64,000 bases of DNA from Hymenobacter psychrophilus (GCF_900107135.1 NZ_FNOV01000014.1:18356-82355); one strand, 5' to 3'; positions 18,539 to 28,185 are shown, counted from the stretch's first letter. The notes: generated by a model not told the origin, from the sequence alone. A program made the numbers and translations.

Positions 18539-21500
18539 CTAAAACGCGTAGCGTACCCCGAGCTGAATTTGGTAGGGGGTGCCGTTTTTCTGGACGACGC
18601 CCGCGCCGGAATTGATCGTGTAGATATATTGCTGGGTTGCCTGGCTGAAGCCCGCCACGTTCAGCAGATTCTGGTTGCCTAGGTTGAAATTCCCCCCCCA
18701 ATCTTTGTTAAGTAAGTTGGCGAAGTTGAACACATCGATGGACAACTCCAGCGACTGGGTTTTAAACGTTTTAATACTTTTCAGTAAGCGCACGTCTACC
18801 ACGCCGGTCAGTTGCTTGTTCACGCCGCCGTTGCGGTCGGCGATGGTGCCGAAGCTTTCCCGGATGTAGTCTTTGGCCCGGCTGTCCGACTCGTTGAGGA
18901 GTTGGTTGAGGGCGGTTCGGATGTTCTCGGAGGTGCTGGGGTCGTTAGGGTCGGGCACGAACGCCAGGTCGTTGCGCACGCCGGTCTGGCCTACGAAGTC
19001 GCCGTTAATATCGCCGGCTACCAGCAGCGAGTAGCGCGTGCCGCTGATGCCGCTGAAGCGGGCATTCAGGCTAAAGCCCTTCCAGACCGGCGACACGCCG
19101 TAGAGCACCACTTTGTGGCGGAAATGATTGTCGGAGTAGTTCATTTCCGACAAGTCGCGCGGGTCGCTCTTGACGGGCCGGAACGTGGAGGTGTTGGCCA
19201 CGTTGCCGTTGTAGGAGGTGTTGTCGCGGGCATCGTTCAAGGTGTAGCTGGCGTTGAAGGACCCGATTCTGGGTAGCTCCACCTGCGCGTCCACGATGAG
19301 GGTGGCGGTGCGCAGTTTGGCCCCGTTGGTCAGCACCAGAGTGCGGCCCACCAGCTTGGAGCGGCGGCTGAGCACGTTGTTGGTCTGGCCCCGACTCGAA
19401 ATGGTGTTGGCCGGCACGAACACGCCCCGGTTTTCCTCGTTGGCCAGCCGAAAGTTTGGCTCATCCCGCAGATTGCCGTCCAGGTACACGTAGTTGTTAT
19501 CGGTGCGCGACACCAGCGCGTTCACGCCCACCCGCAGCCACTCGTTCACGATGCGGTTGTAGCTCAGGTTGGCCTTGTACACGGTGGGTACCTCGAAATT
19601 GGGGTCAGTCAGGTTGATGGTTGCCACCGGGGTTGTGCCGGCCGGCACGCCCGGCACCGTGGAGGGGTCCTGGCGGTAGCCGGGGAAGTTGGGCCGGGGC
19701 ACGGGGTTGACGGCGTTGGGGTTGTTGGGCCGGGTCACGTCGATAGCCGCGATTTGGGTGCCGTCGTTCTGAATATTGTTCAGCTGGGCGTAGTTGATGA
19801 CGTAAGCCGAGAACACGCCCCCGCCCAAACGGAAGATGTCGCGGCTTTTGCCCCCAACATCCCAGGTCAGCTGCAAGCGGGGCTGAATGTTGTCCCAGTC
19901 GGTGATCTGGGCGTCGGTGCGCAGGCCCAGCTCCTGCTCCACCAGCGGGTTATAAGCGGCGGGCGTGAGGTAGCTGGTCACGTCGTAGCGCACGCCGAGC
20001 TGGGCCGTCACGTCGGGGTGGGGGTTGTAGAGCGCCTGGGCAAACACCGAGGCATCGAGCACCGAGTGCTGCACGTCGGGGATGCCGTTCAGGGGCACCT
20101 CGCGGGCGTAACGGGAGGGGTTCAGGTCATTGAACTCGCGCAGGCTGTTAAAGATAAAGCGCCCGTTCTGCTCATTCGACACGTAGTTATCCAGAAACGT
20201 GAGCATGTTGTCGGTGCCGAAGGTGAAGTTGAACCGGCCGGCCGTGAGGTAGCTCGTATTCACCAGCTGAAGCTGATTTACCTGCTGGGTTTCGGGCGTG
20301 AAGCGCTGCCCACCGAACTGCACGTCGGTCTGGCCCGTGCGCCCGTCGGGTAGCACCGAGCGCACCGTTACGATGGCCCGCGGAATATTATTGGCCGGCA
20401 GCTGGGGGTTGGGCTCGATGGCGTTGTACGAGTACACGTACTGCATTTTCAGCTCGTTCAGCAGCTTGCTCGAAAACGTGGACCGCAACGACAGCGCCGT
20501 GCTGTTCTCGCGGGAGCTGAAGCCGGCCCAGGTTTCGTAGAGGTTGATGCGGGAGTTGTCGTCGGTGCTGGTGGGATTGTCCCAGTCGCTGTAGTTGTTG
20601 CGCAGCGTGAGCCGGTGCTTGTCGTTGAGCTGCCAGTCGATACGCGCGAAAACGGTGGTGGCCAGGGTTTTGCGGTCAAACGAGCCGGTTTGCCGCTCGC
20701 TGCTCAACCCGTATTTTTCCCGGCCGATGCTGATTACGCTGTCCAGCACGGCCCGGCTGATGCTCAGGGCCTGCTCATCATCGGGCCGCTGAATGTCGGC
20801 AATGAAGAAGGGCAGGGCCTGCTGCTGCCGGTCGAGGGCCACGAAAAAGTGCAGCTTGTCTTTGATGACGGGGCCGCCCAGGCTGAACCCGTACTGCGTG
20901 GTGCTGAAATCCACGGTACGCTTGTTGCCCCGGATATCCCGCGGGTTGGCCAGCCAGTCGGCGCGGTGGTAAGTAAAAGCCGAGCCGGTAAAGGTATTGG
21001 TGCCCGACTTGGTGGCCGCGCTGATGACGCCGCCGCCCTGCCGGCCCTGCGTTACGTCGTACACGTTGTAGGCGACTTCAAATTCGCGGATGGCTTCCAG
21101 CGACAGCGTGTAGGGGCCGCGGCCGATGGGGCCGCTGGTAAGCATGTTGCGCGAGCTTAGGCCATCAATCAAATAATTGGTGGAGGAGGCCAGTTGCCCG
21201 CCAATGTTACGCCCGTTGGAGGTCGGTGCCAGGTCGGCCAGGCTGGTAAAGTCGCGGTTAAGCGCTGGCAGGCGCTGGATGGCCTGCGCCCCGATAGCCG
21301 TGCTGCTGCCCAGGCGGTCGATGCGGCTGGTCAGGGCATTCTCCGTCACGACAACCTCCTGGAGTTGCTCCGCCGACTCGCTGAGCCGGAAGTCCACCGT
21401 TATCCGGTCGCCCTGGTTGAGGGTGTAGCCCGTGCGCCGCTGGGGGGCAAATCCAACGAAACTGACGTTAATCTCATACGGGCCGCCCAGGGGCAGCTGG

Positions 21501-21739
21501 CGCAGAGCGTAGCGCCCGTCGGCGCTCGTGGCCACGCCGGTCTGGAAGCCGGTCGAGCCGTTTTTGACCACGACGGTCGCGCCGGGTACGGCCTCGCCCC
21601 GCGCGTCCTGCACTACGCCCGCGATGGAAGCATCCGTGGACTGGGCCCGCAGCGGGTGCGTCAGCACGGTCAGCAGCACCCAGAGCAGGCCAGTCAGCAG
21701 CCAGGGCCGCCGGAGCGGAGAGAGTAGCGGATTTTTCAT
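18539..21739 (-). CDS. Oar-like TonB-dependent outer-membrane receptor
   Basis: 1066 residues. A signal peptide ends near LRAQ (about residue 33). A carboxypeptidase regulatory-like domain follows (about 38-120: IAGVVQDARGEAVPGATVVV and YALRQLPLGGPYEINVSFVG), then a plug with LQEVVVTENAL, NYLIDGLSSRNMLTSGPIG and SLEAIREFEVAYNVYDV, and a barrel ending QIQLGVRYAF. The R-E-F-E-V plug and the G-G-V-I-S-AATKSGTN motif are typical of the Oar/adhesin-type receptors related to Myxococcus Oar, rather than SusC. No SusD partner is adjacent. The substrate is unknown; some family members export or display proteins or transport peptides. A TACTTTTG promoter core lies 33 bp upstream of the start. Confidence 0.9.
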   Translation of the reverse strand: MKNPLLSPLRRPWLLTGLLWVLLTVLTHPLRAQSTDASIAGVVQDARGEAVPGATVVVKNGSTGFQTGVATSADGRYALRQLPLGGPYEINVSFVGFAPQRRTGYTLNQGDRITVDFRLSESAEQLQEVVVTENALTSRIDRLGSSTAIGAQAIQRLPALNRDFTSLADLAPTSNGRNIGGQLASSTNYLIDGLSSRNMLTSGPIGRGPYTLSLEAIREFEVAYNVYDVTQGRQGGGVISAATKSGTNTFTGSAFTYHRADWLANPRDIRGNKRTVDFSTTQYGFSLGGPVIKDKLHFFVALDRQQQALPFFIADIQRPDDEQALSISRAVLDSVISIGREKYGLSSERQTGSFDRKTLATTVFARIDWQLNDKHRLTLRNNYSDWDNPTSTDDNSRINLYETWAGFSSRENSTALSLRSTFSSKLLNELKMQYVYSYNAIEPNPQLPANNIPRAIVTVRSVLPDGRTGQTDVQFGGQRFTPETQQVNQLQLVNTSYLTAGRFNFTFGTDNMLTFLDNYVSNEQNGRFIFNSLREFNDLNPSRYAREVPLNGIPDVQHSVLDASVFAQALYNPHPDVTAQLGVRYDVTSYLTPAAYNPLVEQELGLRTDAQITDWDNIQPRLQLTWDVGGKSRDIFRLGGGVFSAYVINYAQLNNIQNDGTQIAAIDVTRPNNPNAVNPVPRPNFPGYRQDPSTVPGVPAGTTPVATINLTDPNFEVPTVYKANLSYNRIVNEWLRVGVNALVSRTDNNYVYLDGNLRDEPNFRLANEENRGVFVPANTISSRGQTNNVLSRRSKLVGRTLVLTNGAKLRTATLIVDAQVELPRIGSFNASYTLNDARDNTSYNGNVANTSTFRPVKSDPRDLSEMNYSDNHFRHKVVLYGVSPVWKGFSLNARFSGISGTRYSLLVAGDINGDFVGQTGVRNDLAFVPDPNDPSTSENIRTALNQLLNESDSRAKDYIRESFGTIADRNGGVNKQLTGVVDVRLLKSIKTFKTQSLELSIDVFNFANLLNKDWGGNFNLGNQNLLNVAGFSQATQQYIYTINSGAGVVQKNGTPYQIQLGVRYAF

Positions 21740-21771
21740 AGCAGAGGAAGAAAGTGAGATGGATTGGCGGC

Positions 21772-21779
21772 CAAAAGTA
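21772..21779 (-). promoter_or_regulatory. Promoter -7 element of the Oar-like receptor gene
   Basis: On the minus strand, TACTTTTG matches TAnnTTTG and lies 33 bp upstream of the ATG at 21739. No TTTG -33 box is visible at the usual spacing. Confidence 0.45.
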
Positions 21780-22079
21780 TCCTTCCTGCCTCTGGTTTTA
21801 TCTGGCTAATTTCATATTTCACCTAAGGTTGATGCCGGCTTAATACAGGCTTCACATGGCGGCAGGCAAGGTTGTGCTTATGTTAAGCCTCAGTGGCTTA
21901 CTAGCTTTGTTCTATTCTTCCACCAAATGGTAATCTGGCTCTTGGCCGAAGTGCCACCTCGACCGGCAGTACATCAGCTGTAGCATAAGCCAAAGACTTT
22001 CTTGTATTAATTCTGTGTTACCTCGTCAGCTTTGGGCTGGCCGCTGGTGTACCTTCGCGGAGTCTCAACTCCGCTGCCC
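21780..22079. other. Divergent intergenic region
   Basis: 300 bp between the divergent Oar-like receptor and the beta-propeller phosphoesterase. It is somewhat AT-rich. A TTTG (22031) and TACCTTCG (22050) ahead of the plus-strand gene resemble a promoter, but with only 15 bp between them. No coding frame is convincing. Confidence 0.4.
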
Positions 22080-24536
22080 ATGAAATTTTCCGCCTTGCTT
22101 CTGTTGCTGAGCTGGCTGCTCGCTGGCTGTGCCTCCACCACCCGCCCGGATGCGGCAGGCGCCGCTGCCCCTACCGCTCCGCCGGTGTTGCCGGGCCCAC
22201 TCCCGGCCACGCAGCAAATGCTGCTGCCCAACGGCTGGAAGCTCTCGCCGGCCGGCCAGCAAGTCCCGCTCGGCGACTTGCCCCTGAATCTGGTGGTGAG
22301 CCCCAGCCAGCAGCTGGCAGCCGTTATCAACTGCGGCTGGGGGGCAAATTCAGTGCAATTGTTGCACCCCACTTCGGGCGCTGTGCTTGACGAGCAAGTT
22401 ATCAAAGCCGGCTGGGTGGGACTGGCTTTTGGCCCCGAGGGAAAGACGTTGTACGCCTCCGGGGGACAAAAAAACCGTATTTATTGCTTTAAGGTCGAAG
22501 GCCAGAAGCTGGTGCCCGACAGCGCCATCGTGCTGGGGGAGGAGTGGCCCAAGCAGAAAATAGGCGTTGCCGGCCTGGCCGTGGATGCGCGCCGCCAGCT
22601 GCTCTACGCCGTCACCCGCGAGGATAGCGCCCTGTATATCGTTGATTTGCGTACCCGCGCTCTGGTGAGCCGCCTGCCCCTGGGCAGCGAGGCCTACACC
22701 GCCGTGCTGGCCCCCGATGGCAACAGCCTCTACATCTCGCTCTGGGGCGCTTCGGCCGTGGCCGTCTACGACCCACGCCAGCAGCGCCTCTCGGCCCGCA
22801 TTCCCGTCGAGAGCCACCCCAACGATATGACCCTGAGCCGCGACGGGCGCCGCTTGTTCGTGGCCAATGCCAACAGCAACTCCGTGTCGGTGCTGGATAC
22901 CCGCGCCGGCCGGGTCATCGAAACCTTGTCTGCTACCTTGTTCCCCAACGCCCCGGCCGGCAGCACCACCAACGGCGTCACGCTCTCGGCCGACGAAACC
23001 CAGCTTTTTGTTGCTAATGCCGACAACAACTGCCTGGCCGTATTCGACGTGCGCGAGCCGGGCAAAAGTAAGTCGCTGGGCTTCGTGCCCACGGGCTGGT
23101 ACCCGACGGCCGTACGCGCGGTGGGCAACACGCTGCTGATTGCCAACGGCAAAGGCAGCGCCTCATCCCCCAACGGCGAGGACGGCCCTAACCCGCTCAA
23201 AAATACCCCCCGGCCGACCCAGTACATTGCCGGCCTGCTACGCGGCTCGCTCTCGGTGCTGCCCGTGCCCGACGCGGCGGCCTTGGGGAACTTTTCGACC
23301 CAGGTGTACGCCAACACGCCCTATACCGAGGCCCGCGAGCAGGCCCCCGACGTGCCCGCCGGCAACCCCGTGCCCCAGCGCGTGGGCCAGCCTTCGCCCA
23401 TTAAGCACGTCTTCTACATCATCAAAGAAAACCGTGCCTACGACCAGGTGTTGGGCGATATGCCGGAGGGTAACGGCGACAAAAGCCTTTGCCTGTTTGG
23501 GGAAGACATTACGCCCAACCACCACGCCCTGGCCCGTGAGTTCGTGCTGCTGGATAACTTCTACGTGGATGCCGAGGTCAGTGCCGATGGCCATAACTGG
23601 AGCACGGCCGCCTACGCCACCGACTACGTGGAAAAAACCTGGCCCAGCAACTACTCGGGCCGGGGCGGCAGCTACGACTACGAAGGCGGCCGCGGCGAAG
23701 TAGCCGTGCCCAAAGACGGCTTTATCTGGGACTACTGCCAGCGCGCCGGCGTGAGCTACCGCAGCTACGGCGAGTTCGTGGCCAAAGGCAAAGCCACCGT
23801 CAAGGCCCTGGAAGGCCACATTGACGCCGATTACCCCAGTTATAACTTGCAAGTGCTGGACGTGGACCGCGAGAAGATCTGGGAGCGGGACTTTGACAGG
23901 CTGGTAGCCGCCGGCCAGGTGCCCCAGTTTCAGGTAATTCGCTTGCCCAACGACCACACGGCCGGGGCCCGGCTCGGGGCCCGCACGCCTCAGGCCTACG
24001 CCGCCGACAACGACCTGGCCCTGGGCCGCCTGATTGAGCATTTGTCGCAAAGCCCGGTCTGGAAAGAGTCGGTAGTGATGGTAGTGGAAGACGACGCTCA
24101 GAACGGCCCCGACCACGTAGACGCCCACCGCAGCACGGCTTACCTGGCCGGCCCCCACGTGCGACGCGGCGCGGTTATTCACACCATGTACTCCACGGCC
24201 GGCTTGCTGCGCACGATGGAATTGATTCTGGGGTTGCCCCCCATGAGCCAGTACGACGCGGCGGCCCTGCCTCTGTGGGAATGCTTTACCAGTTCACCGG
24301 ACCTAAAACCCTTCGTCGCCCGTCCCGCCCGGGTGGATCTGAATACAAGGAACATAGCCGTCAATCGCAGCTCCCGCGAGGCCGAAAAATTCAACCTCTC
24401 CCGCGAGGACGCCGCCCCCGATATTCCCTTCAATGAGAACATCTGGCGGGCCGTACGCGGCGAAAATAGCGTAATGCCCGCCCCCCGCCGCAGCGCTTTC
24501 GTACGCGCCGTGGCGGAGAAAGACGAAGATGATTAG
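22080..24536 (+). CDS. Lipoprotein with YVTN-type beta-propeller and phosphoesterase (alkaline phosphatase superfamily) domains
   Basis: 818 residues from the ATG at 22080, chosen because it starts a lipoprotein signal (MKFSALLLLLSWLLAGC, Cys 17). The first half (about 60-430) is a beta-propeller with repeats such as LAPDGNSLYISLWG, LSRDGRRLFVANANSNSVSV and LSADETQLFVANADNN. The second half (about 450-800) is a phosphoesterase/phospholipase-C-like domain: IKHVFYIIKENRAYDQVLGD with the metal-site Glu-Asn, ADGHNWSTAAYATDYVEKTW, RLPNDHT, VVEDDAQNGPDHVDAHRS. Both domains would face the periplasm or the cell surface. Related two-domain proteins are annotated as bifunctional YVTN beta-propeller/alkaline phosphatase. 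It is another phosphate-ester hydrolase in a window already rich in them. Confidence 0.88.
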   Translation: MKFSALLLLLSWLLAGCASTTRPDAAGAAAPTAPPVLPGPLPATQQMLLPNGWKLSPAGQQVPLGDLPLNLVVSPSQQLAAVINCGWGANSVQLLHPTSGAVLDEQVIKAGWVGLAFGPEGKTLYASGGQKNRIYCFKVEGQKLVPDSAIVLGEEWPKQKIGVAGLAVDARRQLLYAVTREDSALYIVDLRTRALVSRLPLGSEAYTAVLAPDGNSLYISLWGASAVAVYDPRQQRLSARIPVESHPNDMTLSRDGRRLFVANANSNSVSVLDTRAGRVIETLSATLFPNAPAGSTTNGVTLSADETQLFVANADNNCLAVFDVREPGKSKSLGFVPTGWYPTAVRAVGNTLLIANGKGSASSPNGEDGPNPLKNTPRPTQYIAGLLRGSLSVLPVPDAAALGNFSTQVYANTPYTEAREQAPDVPAGNPVPQRVGQPSPIKHVFYIIKENRAYDQVLGDMPEGNGDKSLCLFGEDITPNHHALAREFVLLDNFYVDAEVSADGHNWSTAAYATDYVEKTWPSNYSGRGGSYDYEGGRGEVAVPKDGFIWDYCQRAGVSYRSYGEFVAKGKATVKALEGHIDADYPSYNLQVLDVDREKIWERDFDRLVAAGQVPQFQVIRLPNDHTAGARLGARTPQAYAADNDLALGRLIEHLSQSPVWKESVVMVVEDDAQNGPDHVDAHRSTAYLAGPHVRRGAVIHTMYSTAGLLRTMELILGLPPMSQYDAAALPLWECFTSSPDLKPFVARPARVDLNTRNIAVNRSSREAEKFNLSREDAAPDIPFNENIWRAVRGENSVMPAPRRSAFVRAVAEKDEDD

Positions 24537-24610
24537 CGTTGTTTCCAGGATTTTTCTGCCTGTTGGGCGGATTTACACGTTAATCCCGCCAGACATAAGT
24601 TCACAAAAAC

Positions 24611-25144
24611 GACTGTGGCTGTTGCAGAACTCGCCCTGCTGGGAACAGAGTTGCTGCGGTGATTTCTGCGGGATGCTGTTTGTCGTGTTCGCAGCCGAAA
24701 AAGGAGGCCACGGGGGCGGTGGTGGAGGTAAGACGAGGGCTATTACTTTGCCTTTGCGGGGCGGATACTTGAGTAACCTTTTCAGATTATAGGCAATCGC
24801 CGCCAAAAGCATCGTCTTCCGGGCCCCGGCTTTGCCGCGAGTGCCGACGTGCCGCAGATCATAATGATGGATCAGGTTGCCAAACACGGGCTCGACCGTG
24901 CTTTGGCACTTGCACCGCATTAGCTGACTAGATTCTCCAGTCGGCCTACGAGCACCAACTTAATGAACACGACCGGGTCGAGCGACGGGTGCCCGGTATG
25001 ACTACAAAGCGCGCGCGTTTGCTCGTAGAGAAACGTCGAGTATACCAGCTCAGCGAGCCGGTGGTAGAGGTTATGGGGCGGGATCCACTCGGAGAGCCGA
25101 AAGCTGGTTACTTCTTTGTCGAAATACTGCTTCTTGCCTTGCAT
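24611..25144 (-). pseudogene. Internally deleted IS1182 transposase
   Basis: The N-terminal piece (25144 down to about 24922) has KQYFDKEVTSFRLSEWIP and SLDPVVFIKLVLVGRLENL, the opening region of IS1182 transposases. It is followed immediately by the C-terminal piece (from about 24920) with STVEPVFGNLIHHYDLRHVG and KTMLLAAIAYNLKRLLKY. The catalytic core between them, roughly 300 residues in the family, is missing. The second piece reads on past the inverted repeat into flanking DNA. Confidence 0.8.
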
Positions 25145-25200
25145 GCTTCTGCTACAAAACGCGCCCGAATTCGGTCATGGGTTCTGCAACAGCCACGACC
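24611..25200 (-). mobile_element. IS1182-family deletion derivative
   Basis: The inverted ends GTGGCTGTTGCAGAAC (24615-24630) and its exact complement (25181-25196) frame a 590-bp unit, with weaker similarity for a few more bases outward. The interior has only the two terminal parts of an IS1182 transposase. The middle of the element has been deleted, leaving both ends intact, so in principle it could be moved by a full-length relative. Confidence 0.75.
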
Positions 25201-25240
25201 GGTTTAAACGAAAAAACTGTCAACCTATTTCCGGACAAGA
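25198..25240 (+). repeat. Dispersed repeat, copy A
   Basis: Begins ACCGGTTTAA, then TGTCAAC-type and GGACAAGAC blocks. Related copies occur at 28659 and 36650 in the same orientation. It touches the right end of the IS1182 remnant. Confidence 0.5.
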
Positions 25241-25541
25241 CGAGCGCCATTTCCACCCAATTATTCGACCAATGCGGCAATAATTTCGCCTGCTACCATC
25301 GAAGCCTTTTTCTGCATCAGGGGCAGGGAAATTGCCGGACTGGACCTGGGCGGCTGAGCCGGGGTAAAGCGGACGCTCAGCGCGGTCACGTTGACGTGCA
25401 TCTGCCTAACCTGCGCTTTGTGAACATGGTAAAGGACACCGGAAAGACCTATTCGCCGGGGCAGGAGAAAGTTTGTAGCGGGTGGGTAGGCCGCCATGTG
25501 CCGGAGACAGGTATCTTTGGGCAGAACTTACCTTTTTTTGT
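25201..25541. other. Intergenic region, no convincing gene
   Basis: Apart from repeat copy A at its left edge, this stretch holds only overlapping short frames on both strands, none with recognisable domains. It lies upstream of the small basic protein at 25542. Confidence 0.4.
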
Positions 25542-25682
25542 ATGACGACCAAGACCACGAAGGACGAAACTACCCCGGCTGCTGCGCCTCAGCAGACTGA
25601 ACTCACGCGTGAGACCATCCACCGTCGCGTAAAGATGGCCCAGGAGCGTCGCCGCCGTAAGCTCAAGCACGTGAACCCCTAG
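25542..25682 (+). CDS. Small basic hypothetical protein
   Basis: 46 residues starting MTTKTTKDETTPAAAPQQ and ending in a very basic tail (VKMAQERRRRKLKHVNP). The acidic/polar front and the Arg/Lys-rich end suggest nucleic-acid or ribosome binding, but no family is recognised. The gene is supported by a strong intrinsic terminator 24 bp after its stop. The frame is open further upstream, but the composition changes at this ATG. Confidence 0.6.
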   Translation: MTTKTTKDETTPAAAPQQTELTRETIHRRVKMAQERRRRKLKHVNP

Positions 25683-25705
25683 TTCCTGCTGGCTTTCGCC
25701 GCAAA

Positions 25706-25739
25706 AAAAGCCTCTTCTACGCAAGTAGAAGAGGCTTTT
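25706..25739 (+). terminator. Intrinsic terminator with GCAA tetraloop
   Basis: A perfect 15-bp stem (AAAAGCCTCTTCTAC pairing with its complement) closed by GCAA, with a T-run on the 3' side. It directly follows the small basic protein gene and, being A/T-flanked on both sides, could also act on the minus strand for transcripts from the left. Confidence 0.85.
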
Positions 25740-25808
25740 CTGTGACAGCCCTGGTTACCGTCCGGCCAGTGCCCTCTCCTCGACTTCCATTCTTCCTTCA
25801 TTGCGCGC

Positions 25809-25993
25809 CTATCGTCCCAGCCAGTCATAGAAATTGGTTAGCCGGTCGCCGCTCACGAAGACTTCGTGGCGTGGCGTGGGCACCAGCTCCAGTTTGAGCT
25901 TGCCGGCCGAGTAGGTTTTCTGCACGGTGCGGATGGCGGCCAGGCTCACCAGGGAAGCATTCTTATAGCAGTTGAGGGATAAAATTACGCTAA
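25809..25993 (-). pseudogene. 3' remnant of a LytTR-domain response regulator
   Basis: About 60 residues on the minus strand: KNASLVSLAAIRTVQK, then KLKLELVPTPRHEVFVSGDR and LTNFYDWLGR with a stop at 25809. This is the C-terminal half of a LytTR DNA-binding domain. Upstream it runs straight into the left end of the IS5-type element at 25994, so the insertion or an associated deletion removed the receiver domain and most of the gene. Confidence 0.7.
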
Positions 25994-26841
25994 GAGCGTG
26001 TTTGGGAATTAGGCGAAGAGGTGTAAACACAAGGTTATGCTAGCGAGTAGCAGCCAAGTGACATGATGGCGAGGGGTGTAGTCGACGGCTAAGCGGCGAA
26101 AACAGGCCAGCCAGGAAAAGGTACGCCCGACGACCTAGCGCTGGGCCACGGGCACGAAGCCTTGAGTAGTGGGGGGCAGCTGACAACTTCATGGCGCAGG
26201 CGCAATGGGCGCAGGTGGTCGGCAAAAAGGGCCCGATACGCCGCGTCGGTGAGGATGGTTCGCAAGCGCGCCGCCCACCAGGGCCGGTGCAGGCCCACTG
26301 CCCCGCGGCTGTCGTGCTGGTGAGCCGCGTGTACGTGCGCGGACCAGCTGCGCCCGCCCGAATCGGTCAGCAGCTGGCCTTTACGGCCATTGACGTGCTT
26401 GCCCCCATCTACGCCCCGGTGTTCGAAGATGCGCGGGGCTAGCTTGACGCGCTGACTGGCGGCGCAACCCAGCGCGGGGAAAGTTTCGCATCCTTCCCGC
26501 AGGCAGTCCAGGGTATCGAGCACTGTGTTCAGGCGCTGCCACAAGCCGCTTTTCTGCCAGCGGTAGAAATAGTAGCAGACGGCCGCCCAGGGTGGGAATT
26601 GCGGGGGCAGGGCTGGCCATTAGCAGCCCGTGCGGCAGACGCAGCGTAAGGCATGGAAGACGTGGCGCAAACACAAGCGCCGACGTTGTTGCACCAGCAG
26701 CAGCAACTGAATAACTTGCCACTGCGAGTCAGGGAGGAGTTGATAGCCGTCAACCATCATGTAGCCTGGAGCCTAGGAACTCCGACTACAACTCACTGAC
26801 TCGTTTTTATTTAGGCTCCATCCCAATTTCCCAACACGTTC
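25994..26841 (-). mobile_element. IS5-type insertion sequence, inactive
   Basis: 848 bp with imperfect inverted ends. The left end reads GAGCGTGTTTGGGAATTAGG; the right end on the other strand reads GAACGTGTTGGGAAATTGGG. It carries a transposase pseudogene on the minus strand. The flanking trinucleotides are TAA and TGA, so no exact target duplication is seen. It separates a LytTR gene remnant from a low-GC amidohydrolase gene. Confidence 0.7.
26009..26760 (-). pseudogene. IS5-family transposase pseudogene
   Basis: Starts MMVDGYQLLPDSQW at 26760, then has a stop after about 45 residues (LRCVCRTGC). It continues with FPPWAAVCYYFYRWQKSGLW and QRLNTVLDTLDCL, the N-terminal motif of IS5-type enzymes. 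After frameshifts it gives AAYRALFADHL, and the tail reads VVGRTFSWLACFRRLAVDY, the W-V-x-R-T-F catalytic-Glu region, ending at 26009. Multiple stops and frame changes show that it is dead. Confidence 0.75.
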
Positions 26842-26846
26842 TGACA

Positions 26847-28148
26847 ATGAAGTACTGCTATTTCCTATTGCTCTGCCTTTTTTCCCTTGTGGGCAACAGC
26901 CAATCCCTGAAAAAGGCGGAAGGAAGCTATGCCTTCCGGGGGGTGAACGTGGTGGATGTCCAATCGGGATCCATCGTATCCAACACTAATGTGCTTGTCA
27001 GCAATGGGAAGATCGTGAAAGTTGGGCGCAACAAGCAAAAGTTACCCAAGGGCACGGTGGTGATTGATGCGCAGGGCAAATTCGTCATGCCCGGCATGTA
27101 CGACATGCATGCCCATTTTCCCAACGTGGATGGCGAACCCTTTCCCGTTGACGACTACCTGTTTCTCAACCTGTCGCGGGGCATCACCTCCCTCCGGATC
27201 ATGCGGGGAGCCCCGGTCGTGTTGGATTGGAAACAAAAAATCATCAACAAAGACGTAATCGGGCCTACTCTTTATGTTGGTTCGCCCGCACTAGTGGTAG
27301 ATGAAAAATTGCAAAAACAAGATCTGCGCACACTCCTGGCAGGCTACCAGCGTGATGGCTACGATTTTATTAAATACCTCGGCGGCAACAACCAGGGTGT
27401 TTATGACTCCATCAACCACATCGCAAAAGAAATCGGCATAAAAGTCGCCGGTCATGGACCACCCATGGGCCTGGAGGCAGCAGTAAACGCAGGTCAGTCG
27501 TCGGTGGAGCACATCGAACCTTTCATCGGTCTTTATTTATACGACAGCACGCGCTATGCCGCCGCAATGAATAAGTTTGTGGAGAAAAGATTATGGTCGT
27601 GTCCCGACCTGTACTGGTACCTGATTTACGGTTATCAAATTCCAAAGCAGAAGTTACTGGCCTCTCCCGGTATCGAATATGTTTCGAAAGAGTTGGTGGC
27701 CCGCTGGGAAAAAGAGCTGTATGGCATCGATAGCGCCGCACTCAAACGAAAATATGATAGCTATTCTTTTCGGATAAATGCGTACAAAAAATTGTTGGCG
27801 TACAAGGACAAACAGGGCGTCAATCTATTAGTGAGTCCTGGCGACGGCGTATTTATTATTCCCGGGTATAGCTACTTTGAAGAAATGAAACTGTTCGCAC
27901 AGTGCGGCATGAGTAACGCAAATATACTGAGAGCGTGTACGTACAACGCTGCCCAATATTTTGACGATGACAACCTGGGCAAAATTGAAGCAAATCAAAA
28001 TGCCGATATCGTTTTACTCGATGCGAATCCACTTCTGGATATTACAAATGTTACTAAGATAAGTGGTGTAATGGTTCGCGGCCAGTGGTTCTCCAAAAAG
28101 GAAATAGACGAGAAATTATCGGCGATAAAAAAGAAATACAATAACTGA
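26847..28148 (+). CDS. Secreted amidohydrolase-family protein
   Basis: 433 residues with a signal peptide (MKYCYFLLLCLFSLVGNSQ). The fold is the metal-dependent amidohydrolase type: beta-sandwich start GVNVVDVQSGSIVSNTNVLV, the H-x-H motif in GMYDMHAHFP near 92, a possible bridging Lys in DFIKYLGG near 176, His in VAGHGPP and SVEHIEP, and the catalytic-Asp region LLVSPGDG near 332. The C-terminal ADIVLLDANPL closes the sandwich. The closest types are imidazolonepropionase/prolidase-like exported amidohydrolases; the substrate is unknown. The coding sequence is visibly AT-richer than its neighbours, and its ATG lies only five bases after an IS end, with another IS5-type end 38 bp after the stop. 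It looks acquired. Confidence 0.85.
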   Translation: MKYCYFLLLCLFSLVGNSQSLKKAEGSYAFRGVNVVDVQSGSIVSNTNVLVSNGKIVKVGRNKQKLPKGTVVIDAQGKFVMPGMYDMHAHFPNVDGEPFPVDDYLFLNLSRGITSLRIMRGAPVVLDWKQKIINKDVIGPTLYVGSPALVVDEKLQKQDLRTLLAGYQRDGYDFIKYLGGNNQGVYDSINHIAKEIGIKVAGHGPPMGLEAAVNAGQSSVEHIEPFIGLYLYDSTRYAAAMNKFVEKRLWSCPDLYWYLIYGYQIPKQKLLASPGIEYVSKELVARWEKELYGIDSAALKRKYDSYSFRINAYKKLLAYKDKQGVNLLVSPGDGVFIIPGYSYFEEMKLFAQCGMSNANILRACTYNAAQYFDDDNLGKIEANQNADIVLLDANPLLDITNVTKISGVMVRGQWFSKKEIDEKLSAIKKKYNN

Positions 28149-28185
28149 CAGCGCATGCGTAATCACCCGCACGATTCTTTTGTAA

